Source: Puniceicoccales bacterium
GTDB taxonomy: Bacteria > Verrucomicrobiota > Verrucomicrobiia > Opitutales > JAIRKQ01
Direction of reading: 5' to 3'
Length of the DNA: 11,541 bases
Assembly: GCA_031266155.1 (NCBI GenBank)
Contig: JAISBO010000065.1
Coordinates: forward strand, 1-11,541
Below the pieces are notes generated by a model. That model was not told the DNA's origin. It was given only the letters and a program-made list of their open reading frames with translations, and made no database searches. How positions within the stretch are numbered: position 1 is the stretch's first letter; the number at the start of each line of letters is the position of its first letter. The position numbers were made by a program, and so were the translations under genes. Below, piece after piece: positions 1-7,203 of the stretch.

Positions 1-904
1 TTTGGACACATAATTCCGACTCTATGACATCTATTTCCGATAGTGTCATGCAGGCTGTAAACTCCCAGTCATGCAAAGAAATCAAATCTACCTGTACGTC
101 AAAATTGGCACCGGAAATAAATTTGATGTACTCCGCCGCATCGTGCTGTGGAGCAGAATTTTCTTTCTTGGAATGCATCAACCTGTCTCCAAGGACAATT
201 ACACAATTTCCAACGTTGCGTATTGTTTGGTGGACATTTTTCACAAATGTCCCTTCGTCAAAATTTGAAAGAATGAGCAAATGGGGAGCATCCACACTAT
301 CCTTACGTAGTCGAGCCAGTGCTAGGCTACTAATCAACCATTCGTCGTCGCATCCCTTTAACTCCAATATGGTTATTGCTCCACCCGTTTGTGTAGATTG
401 GACATTGGCGATGATACTTTTAGTCATTACGGCCAAATGTTTTGCCATGGACCCGTATCCCAAACAATGGTCTGTCAGCTGTAGCCCATTATGGTCGGAT
501 GTGGGAATCAGCATGATGCGCATGTCATAGCTGCTTTCCTGAATAAATTGGTTGAGCTCTTTACAGATGCCAACGGATGACTCATCACCTATGACAAATA
601 GATAACGGATGTTGTTTTTTTGTAAAACTTCTACTATTTTTACTGCTTCCATATCATCGCAATGGATAGATTTCAATGCTGCCCCTGGAGTCCCAATCAG
701 ATTGGCTATGTTTTTTTGTTGTTGTCCGGCCAAATCGACAAATTGTTCACTCAACAATTTGGAAATACCTCCGATACACCCATAGATTTCTTCTACACAG
801 TCGAAATTCAATGCCCTTTTGATTAATGCAGCCAAAATTACATTTGTAACTGCCGTCGGTTTCCCCACCTGCAAAATCAAAACGCTCCCCTGTAATTCTT
901 CCAT
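1..904 (-). CDS. Phosphofructokinase-family protein, catalytic motifs degenerate (partial, 3' end beyond window)
   Basis: The reverse strand is open for 301 codons from the ATG at 904 to the window edge, so the C-terminus is missing; an in-frame stop at 920-922 limits upstream extension. The fold signature is that of 6-phosphofructokinase (ATP- or PPi-dependent): residues 8-21 end in KPTAVTN where relatives have GGGPTAVIN, then YGCIGG (41-46), EQFVDL (53-58), a TPG-A-L segment (72-77), FVIGDESS (103-110) and TDHCLGYGS (144-152). The key motifs are altered. PKTIDND, which holds the catalytic Asp, is PTSDHNG (134-140); the GG of the phosphate loop is VG followed by K; MGR is KGC (183-185). The frame is intact over the visible length, so this does not look like recent decay. 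I infer a non-catalytic or regulatory paralogue of glycolytic PFK. Family assignment is fairly sure, lack of activity is likely, and the role is unknown. Confidence 0.75.
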   Translation of the reverse strand, partial: MEELQGSVLILQVGKPTAVTNVILAALIKRALNFDCVEEIYGCIGGISKLLSEQFVDLAGQQQKNIANLIGTPGAALKSIHCDDMEAVKIVEVLQKNNIRYLFVIGDESSVGICKELNQFIQESSYDMRIMLIPTSDHNGLQLTDHCLGYGSMAKHLAVMTKSIIANVQSTQTGGAITILELKGCDDEWLISSLALARLRKDSVDAPHLLILSNFDEGTFVKNVHQTIRNVGNCVIVLGDRLMHSKKENSAPQHDAAEYIKFISGANFDVQVDLISLHDWEFTACMTLSEIDVIESELCVQ

Positions 905-1139
905 AAAACTCAAATTTTTTCAAAACCTGTTGCTAAAACCAAAATAGGCAATCATTTTTTGAATTTTGTAGAGTTAAAATTTTACAAAAGCCTAAATCCA
1001 GATTTTCAGTGGGCGAAATCCCAGCATTAATGGGCAAAAAACTTTCTTGCTTTCATCCTTTTTGCACGCCCATTTCCTTCGATGTTTTGTTTTGCTTTTT
1101 CGATCTCCCGCCAGGTACTTATTTATACGGTTAATACTC
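905..1139. other. Intergenic region between tRNA-Cys and the PFK-like gene
   Basis: These 235 bases hold no supported gene. The minus strand has a 31-codon stop-to-stop frame ending at 1027 with a lysine-rich translation, but its only ATG would give an 8-residue peptide. A short inverted repeat, CCCA-N7-TGGG (1020-1034), is too weak to call a terminator. The promoter of the PFK-like gene must lie here or upstream of the tRNA, but I see no convincing -35/-10 pair. Confidence 0.5.
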
Positions 1140-1213
1140 TGGAGGCGCGAATCGGAATCGAACCGATGATAAAGGTTTTGCAGACCTCGGCCTTACCACT
1201 TGGCTATCGCGCC
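1140..1213 (-). tRNA. tRNA-Cys (GCA anticodon)
   Basis: The minus strand folds into a complete cloverleaf. The acceptor stem GGCGCGA (1213-1207) pairs with TCGCGCC (1150-1144), followed by discriminator U and an encoded CCA (1142-1140). The D stem is GCC/GGC. The anticodon stem is GAGGT/ACCTT with loop CTGCAAA, so the anticodon is GCA. The T stem is ATCGG/CCGAT with loop TTCGATT. The U73 discriminator is the expected cysteine identity element. The 74-nt length including CCA is normal. It lies between the YfgM-like gene and the PFK-like gene on the same strand. Confidence 0.96.
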
Positions 1214-1260
1214 CTCTAAATGCAAGTTCAAGCAACAAAATCGTCATACTTTTACAAGAG

Positions 1261-1279
1261 AAAAAATTGCCCACGCAAT
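1261..1279 (-). terminator. Probable rho-independent terminator after the YfgM-like gene
   Basis: On the minus strand ATTGC-GTGG-GCAAT forms a 5-bp stem with a 4-nt loop, directly followed by a T-run (TTTTTTCTCTT including the last stem T). It sits 25 bases after the stop of the YfgM-like gene and before the tRNA. The stem is short. The plus strand also shows a T-rich stretch after the hairpin. Confidence 0.45.
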
Positions 1280-1303
1280 ATTTTTATTCAAATTATCTAT
1301 GCC

Positions 1304-1930
1304 CTAATTTTCCTCGGAAATTTTGTGGATTACATCGACAAATTCTGGGCTTAGGTCGATGTTGCTTACTTCTTTCAGCAGGGAATCCAATTGCTCAGAC
1401 TTTCGTTCGTTTTTTAGCATATTCGCCAGGGCATAGGCTGCATTTCCCCTAAAAGCCCCATCGAATTTTCTATTATAAATTACGGAATTTAAAAGTTTTT
1501 CAGCACCCACGGCGTTATTTAGTCTGTATTCCGCCATGGCCTGACCGATTACGGCACGCGGAAACAGTAGATGATGTTTCAAAATTGCTCCAGCGTTTTC
1601 ATAGGCTACCCTGGCAGATTCGTATTCCAAGCTCTCCAAATGATCATCGCCGAGGAGCAACGATACTGTTCCTGCCAACGGATACTTTTTATATTTTTTG
1701 ACGAAAAGCGTTCTGCCTTCCTTGGTTTCAAGAGAAGCGTATGCTCTTCCCATACTAGCAATTTCATGGTTCGACCATAATTTTTGGAAACAAAACATCC
1801 CCGCAATCGCGACCATAATGGCCGTGATGGTTAAAACCATTTTGGAATTTTTTTGCAAAAACAACCATATTCGATCACTTAACTCCACCGATTGAAATGC
1901 TTCGCCTAGTCCATCATCATTGTTTTTCAT
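1304..1930 (-). CDS. YfgM-like membrane-anchored tetratricopeptide-repeat protein
   Basis: A 208-residue protein from the ATG at 1930. The frame stays open to 2068, but that would overlap rsmE and add a non-conserved extension; an ATG at 1939 is also possible. Layout: a polar N-terminus (1-30), one transmembrane helix (about 31-48, MVLTITAIMVAIAGMFCF), then an alpha-helical region with alanine- and leucine-rich repeats resembling TPR units (for example A-R-V-A-Y-E-N-A-G near the centre and A-E-Y-R-L-N-N-A-V-G-A-E-K-L-L). Length and topology match YfgM/TPR_21 proteins (E. coli YfgM is 206 residues), which sit in the inner membrane near the Sec translocon and BAM-linked chaperones. Family membership is inferred from architecture, not from a diagnostic motif. 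It is divergent from rsmE with 66 bp between the starts. Confidence 0.6.
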   Translation of the reverse strand: MKNNDDGLGEAFQSVELSDRIWLFLQKNSKMVLTITAIMVAIAGMFCFQKLWSNHEIASMGRAYASLETKEGRTLFVKKYKKYPLAGTVSLLLGDDHLESLEYESARVAYENAGAILKHHLLFPRAVIGQAMAEYRLNNAVGAEKLLNSVIYNRKFDGAFRGNAAYALANMLKNERKSEQLDSLLKEVSNIDLSPEFVDVIHKISEEN

Positions 1931-1996
1931 ACTGCACATTTGCAAATTGTTGAAGTGAGCAAAATATTTCACACAAACTTGGCAAATAAAATATTT

Positions 1997-2719
1997 ATGC
2001 ACAAATGTTTCTATGAATATGATATGGAAGTTGAGATACTGGAGCTTTCTCAGTCCGAAAGCCACCACCTCTGCGATGTTATGCGTGCGCGAGTTGGATC
2101 AGCAGTTACCGTGTTAAACGGCAAGGGATTCCAGGCCTATGGTACACTAGTTGTGGCAGATGGGAAATGTGCACAAATTAGGATTGAAAACATAGGTAAG
2201 CTTGAGCCCTTCAAGCATCCGATAACCCTCCTACAGGCTGTACTAAAAAGCAGCAACAATGACTACATCGTGCGTGAAGCAACGGCCATAGGGACGTCGG
2301 AAATAATATTTTTTGAAACACAAAATACGGAATGTAGGCTGAGGGGAAAAATAGATAACAAGTTGCTCCGCTGGCAACAAACTGCCATTGAAGCGTGCAA
2401 ACAATCCGGGAACCCATTTCTTCCAAAAATTTCATATTTTGAAAAGCTCGAATCCATCAATTTGTTACCATTTGGCCTAAAGCTTTTTGGCGGATTGGGA
2501 GAAAGTTCTCAACCGATAAGAAAAGTCCTTTCGTCCCATCTTCCGAAGTCGAATATTTGCATGGCCATAGGGCCAGAAGGGGATTTTTCCCCATCCGAAT
2601 ATGCCTACCTAGAGAAGAATGGCTTTATTGGATGTAGGCTGTCCCAGCATAATGTCCTACGATCGGAAACCGCTGCCATATATGCATTGAGTGTTTTGGA
2701 TCAGCTCACCAATTTCTAG
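1997..2719 (+). CDS. rsmE: 16S rRNA (uracil1498-N3)-methyltransferase
   Basis: A 240-residue SPOUT-class methyltransferase that places the m3U1498 modification on 16S rRNA using S-adenosylmethionine. The N-terminal PUA-like part contains ESHHLCDVMRARVG (21-34) and a VLNGKG turn (39-44). The SPOUT domain has the family motifs EACKQSGNPFLP (132-143), AIGPEGDFSPSE (190-201), and the knot segment LSQHNVLRSETA (215-226). The start is placed at the ATG at 1997 because family members begin with M-x-x-[CF]-[FY]; an upstream in-frame ATG at 1940 would add 19 unrelated residues. No Shine-Dalgarno site precedes either start. Length is typical. It is convergent with the FliO-like gene, 13 bp apart. Confidence 0.93.
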   Translation: MHKCFYEYDMEVEILELSQSESHHLCDVMRARVGSAVTVLNGKGFQAYGTLVVADGKCAQIRIENIGKLEPFKHPITLLQAVLKSSNNDYIVREATAIGTSEIIFFETQNTECRLRGKIDNKLLRWQQTAIEACKQSGNPFLPKISYFEKLESINLLPFGLKLFGGLGESSQPIRKVLSSHLPKSNICMAIGPEGDFSPSEYAYLEKNGFIGCRLSQHNVLRSETAAIYALSVLDQLTNF

Positions 2720-2750
2720 CATACAATACATGCTACCGGATTTTATTTTT
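2717..2750 (+). terminator. Hairpin with T-rich tail between rsmE and the FliO-like gene
   Basis: TAGCAT (2717-2722) and ATGCTA (2730-2735) form a perfect 6-bp inverted repeat around a 7-nt loop. A T-rich run (TTTTATTTTT, 2741-2750) follows on the plus strand after CCGGA. The stem is AT-rich and the T-run is offset, so this is a weak terminator candidate for rsmE. The two arms contain the stop codons of the two converging genes. Confidence 0.35.
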
Positions 2751-3110
2751 CTCCCCATCAATTTCCGTTTCCGATGGTAAGGGATTTTCTAGATTCCATT
2801 CGGACAGCTTTTCGATTTTATCGTTGGTCAGGGCCAACAGGAAACGTTTGCCGTAATGCTCGACGACTGTCAGATATTTCCTGCCACTTAGAATGCGTAT
2901 GGCAACTACTTTAATTTCATCGCGACTAGCCTTTGGCGTGTTTTTGTAATTACAGAAGTAGCCACGCTTGTGAAATTGAACAAAAAAGTAGCCACCTAGG
3001 GCCAGCAAAGATAGAAATATGGCAGTGCGTACCACCATCGACGCAATGCTTATTTGGGTGGGTGTAGCCAATATTTCCCCCAAAACTAATGTTGTGGGCA
3101 AGTTACACAT
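2733..3110 (-). CDS. Small FliO-like membrane protein
   Basis: A 125-residue protein with one transmembrane helix (about 26-46, VVRTAIFLSLLALGGYFFVQF), a short polar linker, and a small cytoplasmic domain at 67-102 (KVVAIRILSGRKYLTVVEHY, then GKRFLLALTNDKIEKL). That domain matches the FliO/MopB pattern: a basic residue and leucine, then V-x-x-x-G-[KR]-x-x-L-L-x-x-T-x-x-x-I-x-x-L. FliO assists assembly of the flagellar/type III export gate (FliP), but no flagellar or secretion gene is in the window, so function is uncertain. The start ATG at 3110 has no clear ribosome site. It follows the DoxX-like gene by 38 bp on the same strand and is probably cotranscribed with it. Confidence 0.55.
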   Translation of the reverse strand: MCNLPTTLVLGEILATPTQISIASMVVRTAIFLSLLALGGYFFVQFHKRGYFCNYKNTPKASRDEIKVVAIRILSGRKYLTVVEHYGKRFLLALTNDKIEKLSEWNLENPLPSETEIDGEKNKIR

Positions 3111-3148
3111 GATATTCTTTTACACATATTGCAATTGACCCCGAAACG

Positions 3149-3589
3149 TCACTGCTTTTGCACGGCATATGACCCCGAACCGATAAACATAAACCCATAC
3201 ATTATGGCCGACAGCATTATGAGATAGGATACTTCCCCAATTAGATTGTTGCCCGCGTGGTATTTGGAAGCCGCTTCCAATAGGAAAAATGTGCCAAATA
3301 AAAATGTACTTGTTTTAAAAAAAGTTCCCAGAGCTACGGTTATGCCACATACAACATGGCATATGGCAATTACCCCTCCCAGGTACAATGGCCAAAGCGT
3401 AACACCAACTATGCTTAAAATGTCCCCCAACATGGTTAGAGAGGATTGTCCTCCCACGAGAAACATGACACCCCTGGCTGCCAGGATTATACCTAAAACT
3501 AGCCGAATAAATAATTTACCCAAATTTTCCCTATTAAAAAGTAAACCACTCATTTGGCTAAGGCTAAGTTGTTTCCATTTAAAAGCCAT
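3149..3589 (-). CDS. DoxX-family integral membrane protein
   Basis: A 146-residue, strongly hydrophobic protein with about four transmembrane helices (roughly 25-47, 66-90, 93-108 and 118-138). The first helix region, LFIRLVLGIILAARGVMFLVGG, fits the DoxX-type start (L-x-x-R-x-x-x-G-x-x-x-x-x-x-G); a glycine-rich pair of helices around GGVIAICHVVCGITVALG then fits the family's second half. DoxX-like proteins are small membrane proteins linked in some bacteria to thiosulfate:quinone oxidation or redox stress complexes; most members have no known reaction. The ATG at 3589 is used; M13 at 3553 is an alternative. It is divergent from recA, with 49 bp between starts. Confidence 0.6.
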   Translation of the reverse strand: MAFKWKQLSLSQMSGLLFNRENLGKLFIRLVLGIILAARGVMFLVGGQSSLTMLGDILSIVGVTLWPLYLGGVIAICHVVCGITVALGTFFKTSTFLFGTFFLLEAASKYHAGNNLIGEVSYLIMLSAIMYGFMFIGSGSYAVQKQ

Positions 3590-3638
3590 AAAAAAATGAT
3601 GCTTGATTGTTTAATTTTCCATATTATCCATCTTTAGC

Positions 3639-4703
3639 ATGAAAACCGATGCAAGGGACCCAAGGGATTCAAACTCACTCGAGCAGGCCATGGCTGCGAT
3701 AAATAAGCAGTTCGGGGAAGGCTCCATCATGAAGCTTGGGAACGCGAAAAAAATGGATGTTTCCGTTATCTCCACGGGATCTCTTGCCCTTGACTTGGCA
3801 CTCGGAGTAGGAGGACTTCCCCGGGGGAGGATTTGTGAAATCTTTGGCCCGGAATCTTCGGGGAAGACAACATTTTGCCTGAGCCTCATAGCTGAGGCGC
3901 AAAGGGGAGGCGGAAATGCTGTGTTTATCGATGTGGAACATGCACTCGACCCAAGATACGCTAAGGTTGTAGGTGTTGATTTGGACAGCCTCATGGTGGC
4001 ACAACCTGAAAATGGAGAGGATGCGTTAAACATAACGGAAACACTGATTCGGTCTGGAGCCGTCGACGTTGTCGTCGTCGATTCCGTCGCTGCCCTAATA
4101 AGCAAGGCAGAACTCGATGGTCAAATGGGAGACGTAACGATTGGGTCCCAAGCCAGAATGATGAGCCAGGCCATGCGTCGATTGACATCCGCCATCAGCA
4201 AATCCAAGTGTGTGTGTATATTTACAAACCAAATTCGAGAAAAAATCGGTGTGATGTTTGGCAATCCGGAGACAACACCGGGAGGTAGAGCTTTAAAATT
4301 CTTTGCTTCCGCTAGGCTAGATATTCGTAGGACGGGGCAAATAAAAGAGAATTCTGGAAAAGTTACGGGGAATAGAACACGGGTCAAAATTGTAAAAAAC
4401 AAAGTGGCGGCACCGTTTACTGAATGCGAATTCGACATAATGTTCGACGAAGGGATTTCTAAAACTGGTTCGATCATAGATTTGGGCCTTGAGCATAAAA
4501 TTCTAGAAAAGAAGGGTGCTTGGATCGCCCATAGCGGTAAACTCATCGGGCAAGGCCGCGAAGCCGCAAAGCAATATCTTAAAAACAATCCCGACACGGC
4601 AAAATCATTGGAAGAGGAAATTAAGAAAATCGTTCACGTTTCCGGAGGAACGGTCCTAGCAGAAAATGTGGATGAAGATATGAATACAAATGTGCCAAAC
4701 TGA
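3639..4703 (+). CDS. recA: Recombinase RecA
   Basis: A 354-residue RecA, the ATP-dependent strand-exchange protein of homologous recombination and co-protease in the SOS response. The N-terminal oligomerisation segment contains INKQFGEGSIMKLG (21-34). The core has Walker A GPESSGKTT (70-78), catalytic E100 in FIDVEHALDPRYA, Walker B VVVVDS (144-149), and the L2 loop GNPETTPGGRALKFFAS (208-224). The C-terminal domain (from about 270) includes GAWIAHSGKLIGQGREAA and ends in a short, weakly acidic tail. Length is normal and all key residues are present. The start at 3639 gives the usual N-terminus but has no Shine-Dalgarno site. The 49 bp upstream contain neither CTG-N10-CAG nor GAAC-N4-GTTC, so any SOS control would use another box. 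lepA follows after 86 bp. Confidence 0.98.
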   Translation: MKTDARDPRDSNSLEQAMAAINKQFGEGSIMKLGNAKKMDVSVISTGSLALDLALGVGGLPRGRICEIFGPESSGKTTFCLSLIAEAQRGGGNAVFIDVEHALDPRYAKVVGVDLDSLMVAQPENGEDALNITETLIRSGAVDVVVVDSVAALISKAELDGQMGDVTIGSQARMMSQAMRRLTSAISKSKCVCIFTNQIREKIGVMFGNPETTPGGRALKFFASARLDIRRTGQIKENSGKVTGNRTRVKIVKNKVAAPFTECEFDIMFDEGISKTGSIIDLGLEHKILEKKGAWIAHSGKLIGQGREAAKQYLKNNPDTAKSLEEEIKKIVHVSGGTVLAENVDEDMNTNVPN

Positions 4704-4789
4704 TTTCCATTGGTCGTAAATGGGAGATCTCCATCATATCTGCTTTACAAAATACGTTCTTTTGTCAATTTTGTGAGCCATAGAACTCC

Positions 4790-6586
4790 ATGGATCCGGT
4801 AAACAAAATAAGAAATTTTTGCATCATTGCACACGTTGACCATGGGAAAACCACTCTCTCCGACCGATTGCTAGAGCACACGAACACGGTTGTTCGACGG
4901 GAGATGCAAGACCAATTACTGGATTCCATGGATTTGGAGCGCGAGCGGGGCATAACGATTAAAAACCACCCGGTTTCAATGAGATATGATCACCCGACCC
5001 AGGGAAATTTTTTATTGAACCTGAATGATACACCCGGCCATGTGGATTTTTCCTACGAGGTTTCGCGAAGTCTAGCAGCCTGTGAGGGCGCCTTACTGTT
5101 GGTCGATGCCTCCCAGGGCATTGAGGCACAAACCGTTGCCAATGCAAATCTGGCAATGGCCCATGGATTAACAATCATTCCGGTGATTAACAAGATAGAT
5201 CTGCCGGGGGCACACGTGGAAGATGTTTTGCGCCAGCTGGAAGATATTTTGGCCATTCCCAGGGAGGAAGCCCTTTTGGCAAGTGCGAAATCGGACATCG
5301 GCATTGACGACATTCTAAATGCAATAGTCGATAGAATTCCGGCTCCTCCCACGCAAAAGATTTCCCAAACCCGCGCACTGATCTTTGACTCCATCTTCGA
5401 TCCATACAAGGGGGTAATTTGCCATGTTAGAATATTTTCAGGGTCTTTAAAAGTGGGTGATACCATTCACATGATGCGTACCGGGATGAGCAATGTGGTC
5501 AAGGAGGTCGGATGTTTTTGTCCCAAAATGCGCCCCATGAACCTTCTCAGCGAAGGGCAGATAGGGTATATCATTGCTAACATCAGAAATGTTTCGGAGG
5601 TTAAAATTGGCGACACCGTAACACTAGCAAGTGACCCAGCCGATAAAATGCTGCCCGGCTACAAGGATGTTCGCCCAATGGTGTTTAGTGGTATATATCC
5701 CATCGACACCAATGATTTTGAAAAATTAAAATCCAACCTGGCAAAATTGCAACTAAACGATGCTTCCCTTGTCTATCAGCCGGAAAGTTCTATCGCTTTA
5801 GGTTTTGGATTTCGCTGTGGTTTTCTCGGCCTACTGCACATGGACATTATCCAGGAACGTTTACGGCGTGAATATGATTTAGACATCATTTCCACCTATC
5901 CAAGCGTTGTCTATGGAGTAAAACTAACGGATGGTAGCTGGATAGAGATCGATAATCCTCTAAAATTGCCTGATCCATCGTATATTTCCGAAATTCATGA
6001 ACCGACCATATGTGCCAAGATTCATATTCCCAATGCCTCGATCGGGGACATTCTCGCATTAGTCAGCGAAAAACGTGGAGAATGCAACGGGACCGAAACA
6101 CTGGATGCCAATAAAGTGATCCTATCCTGCAATCTTCCCCTCAATGAAATTTTGATAGATTTCAACGATAGGCTAAAAAGTATCACGCGGGGCTATGGCT
6201 CAATGGATTACGACTTCGGAGAGTATATCCAATCGGATCTTGTACGCCTAGACATCCTTGTCAATGGGGATTCGGTCGATGCGTTTTCATCGATTGTTCA
6301 CCGTGCAAAGGCAGCGTCCAGAGGCCGTGAAATGTGTGAAAAATTAAAAGAATTGCTGCCTCGCCAGCTTTTTAAAGTTGCGATACAGGCTGCCATTGGA
6401 AGCAATGTTGTTGCCCGGGAAACACTGGGTGCTCTGCGCAAAGATGTTACGGCCAAATGCTATGGCGGTGACATTTCCCGGAAAAGAAAACTGCTCGATA
6501 AGCAGAAGGAAGGCAAGAAAAGAATGAAACAGATTGGCAAGGTTTCAATCCCTCAAGATGCCTTCCTGAAGATCTTGAAGGCATAG
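4790..6586 (+). CDS. lepA: Elongation factor 4 (LepA), ribosome back-translocase GTPase
   Basis: A 598-residue translational GTPase, very close in length to E. coli LepA (599). GTPase motifs: G1 AHVDHGKT (14-21), G2 RGITIK (53-58), G3 DTPGH (80-84), G4 NKID (134-137), and a G5-like SAKS near 164. Further family blocks are LNDASLVYQPESSIALGFGF, FLGLLHMDIIQERLRREYDL, and the LepA-specific C-terminal tail with GGDISRKRKLLDKQKEGKKR followed by MKQIGKVSIPQDAFLKIL. That tail separates it from EF-G and TypA. LepA acts on ribosomes during initiation or stalled elongation. The start follows a region with no Shine-Dalgarno site. A short palindrome GGAGATCTCC lies in the recA-lepA gap, with no clear promoter. 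Confidence 0.98.
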   Translation: MDPVNKIRNFCIIAHVDHGKTTLSDRLLEHTNTVVRREMQDQLLDSMDLERERGITIKNHPVSMRYDHPTQGNFLLNLNDTPGHVDFSYEVSRSLAACEGALLLVDASQGIEAQTVANANLAMAHGLTIIPVINKIDLPGAHVEDVLRQLEDILAIPREEALLASAKSDIGIDDILNAIVDRIPAPPTQKISQTRALIFDSIFDPYKGVICHVRIFSGSLKVGDTIHMMRTGMSNVVKEVGCFCPKMRPMNLLSEGQIGYIIANIRNVSEVKIGDTVTLASDPADKMLPGYKDVRPMVFSGIYPIDTNDFEKLKSNLAKLQLNDASLVYQPESSIALGFGFRCGFLGLLHMDIIQERLRREYDLDIISTYPSVVYGVKLTDGSWIEIDNPLKLPDPSYISEIHEPTICAKIHIPNASIGDILALVSEKRGECNGTETLDANKVILSCNLPLNEILIDFNDRLKSITRGYGSMDYDFGEYIQSDLVRLDILVNGDSVDAFSSIVHRAKAASRGREMCEKLKELLPRQLFKVAIQAAIGSNVVARETLGALRKDVTAKCYGGDISRKRKLLDKQKEGKKRMKQIGKVSIPQDAFLKILKA

Positions 6587-6608
6587 TAGTAATTCATTTG
6601 CACAAATG
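6558..6608 (+). other. Inverted repeats at and just after the lepA 3' end
   Basis: ATGCCTTC (6558-6565) and GAAGGCAT (6577-6584) form a perfect 8-bp stem inside the last lepA codons. A competing pair, TCAAGAT (6553-6559) with ATCTTGA (6572-6578), overlaps it. After the stop lies a second palindrome, CATTTG-CA-CAAATG (6595-6608). No T-run follows either one, so a rho-independent terminator is not supported. They may still act as an mRNA 3' end between these convergent genes. Confidence 0.3.
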
Positions 6609-6632
6609 TACAAGTTGTAAATCGTAGATGGT

Positions 6633-7031
6633 TTATTTTTTCATCCAATCGACGAATTTTGATTCCGCAAGCTTCCACAACACACCGGCTCCACCAGCCA
6701 CAGAAGGATATCCTGCAGCTACATTACCTGTAAATATGGAATATATCCCATAGGCGACGGACCCAATGGCTCCTATGGTTTCACCCACTTCTGTGACACG
6801 CAGTGTGGTAACTGCCCTATCCGAAAGGGACTTTTTCTTTTTTATATGGTCCATTTGTAGATTTACTGTCCCGTCAGGGTTTTGGACCGTTGTTATTTCC
6901 GCAACGACCTGCTTCTTTTTTGGAGTTCTAACTAAATTCAGCAAATTGTTAGCTGACTCTGGGCTGATCTGAGGTGCTACAGCGTCAGTTGTCATTACTC
7001 TTACTGGCGTTTGTATAGTTGTTTTAGACAT
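6633..7031 (-). CDS. Hypothetical protein with glycine-rich hydrophobic C-terminal region
   Basis: A 132-residue protein that I do not recognise. Residues 1-75 are polar, with proline and lysine patches (TPKKK at 36-40, KKKKS at 64-68) and no signal peptide. Residues 82-118 (VGETIGAIGSVAYGIYSIF, then TGNVAAGYPSVAGGAGVLW) are hydrophobic and glycine/alanine-rich, long enough for two short membrane-associated helices around a TGN turn. The end is amphipathic and basic (LAESKFVDWMKK). The size and small-residue pattern loosely recall holins or other small membrane proteins, but no motif supports that. Evidence that it is a gene: the ATG at 7031 has an AAAGG ribosome site at good spacing, a good promoter lies upstream, and codon use resembles its neighbours. 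It is convergent with lepA. Confidence 0.65.
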   Translation of the reverse strand: MSKTTIQTPVRVMTTDAVAPQISPESANNLLNLVRTPKKKQVVAEITTVQNPDGTVNLQMDHIKKKKSLSDRAVTTLRVTEVGETIGAIGSVAYGIYSIFTGNVAAGYPSVAGGAGVLWKLAESKFVDWMKK

Positions 7032-7075
7032 TGTTAACCTTTGTTGAAAATACCTTTTCAGTATATGTTTTACTC

Positions 7076-7103
7076 AAAATATCTAGACCAACGGCTGTGT
7101 CAA
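7076..7103 (-). promoter_or_regulatory. Sigma70-type promoter for the 132-residue hypothetical gene
   Basis: On the minus strand a perfect -35 TTGACA (7103-7098), a 16-nt spacer and a -10 TATTTT (7081-7076) lie about 45 bp upstream of the ATG at 7031. It is downstream of the folate-operon terminator, giving this gene its own transcription unit. Confidence 0.5.
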
Positions 7104-7153
7104 TAAATTTGCCGAATTTTTACCAAAAAAGCGTCCGCGATCAACGTTTTTAC

Positions 7154-7174
7154 AAAAATTTCCATCTTTGGAAA
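7154..7174 (-). terminator. Probable rho-independent terminator of the folate operon
   Basis: On the minus strand TTTCCA-AAGA-TGGAAA forms a perfect 6-bp stem with a 4-nt loop, immediately followed by TTTTT (7158-7154). It starts 29 bases after the folK stop. The stem is AT-rich, but the hairpin-plus-T-run layout is directional for the minus strand; the plus strand has no T-run after it. Confidence 0.5.
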
Positions 7175-7203
7175 AACTTCCACAATCCAAGGACAGGTAA
7201 TGG

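Noticed and set aside
24..530. 168-codon plus-strand ORF near the left edge
   Set aside because: It lies antisense to the PFK-like gene, whose translation shows family motifs; the plus-strand translation is unlike any protein.
1027..1122. Minus-strand stop-to-stop frame with a lysine-rich, protein-like translation between tRNA-Cys and the PFK-like gene
   Set aside because: Only 31 codons, no start codon except one giving 8 residues, no ribosome site; length is within chance expectation.
3590..3638. SOS/LexA box upstream of recA
   Set aside because: No CTG-N10-CAG or GAAC-N4-GTTC and no other clear palindrome in the 49-bp gap.
3611..4105. 164-codon minus-strand ORF inside recA, and others antisense to lepA (5053-5466) and recA (4121-4597)
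   Set aside because: Shadows of well-conserved genes in the opposite frame; serine/proline-rich translations with no motif.
4724..4733. Palindrome GGAGATCTCC between recA and lepA as a terminator or operator
   Set aside because: No loop and no following T-run; a single 10-bp palindrome is weak evidence.
1937..6608. Recurring TTTGCA/TGCACAAATGT-like sequences (around 1938, 1998 and 6598) as a shared regulatory motif
   Set aside because: One copy is the rsmE coding start, and short AT-rich words are expected by chance; positions relative to genes are not consistent.
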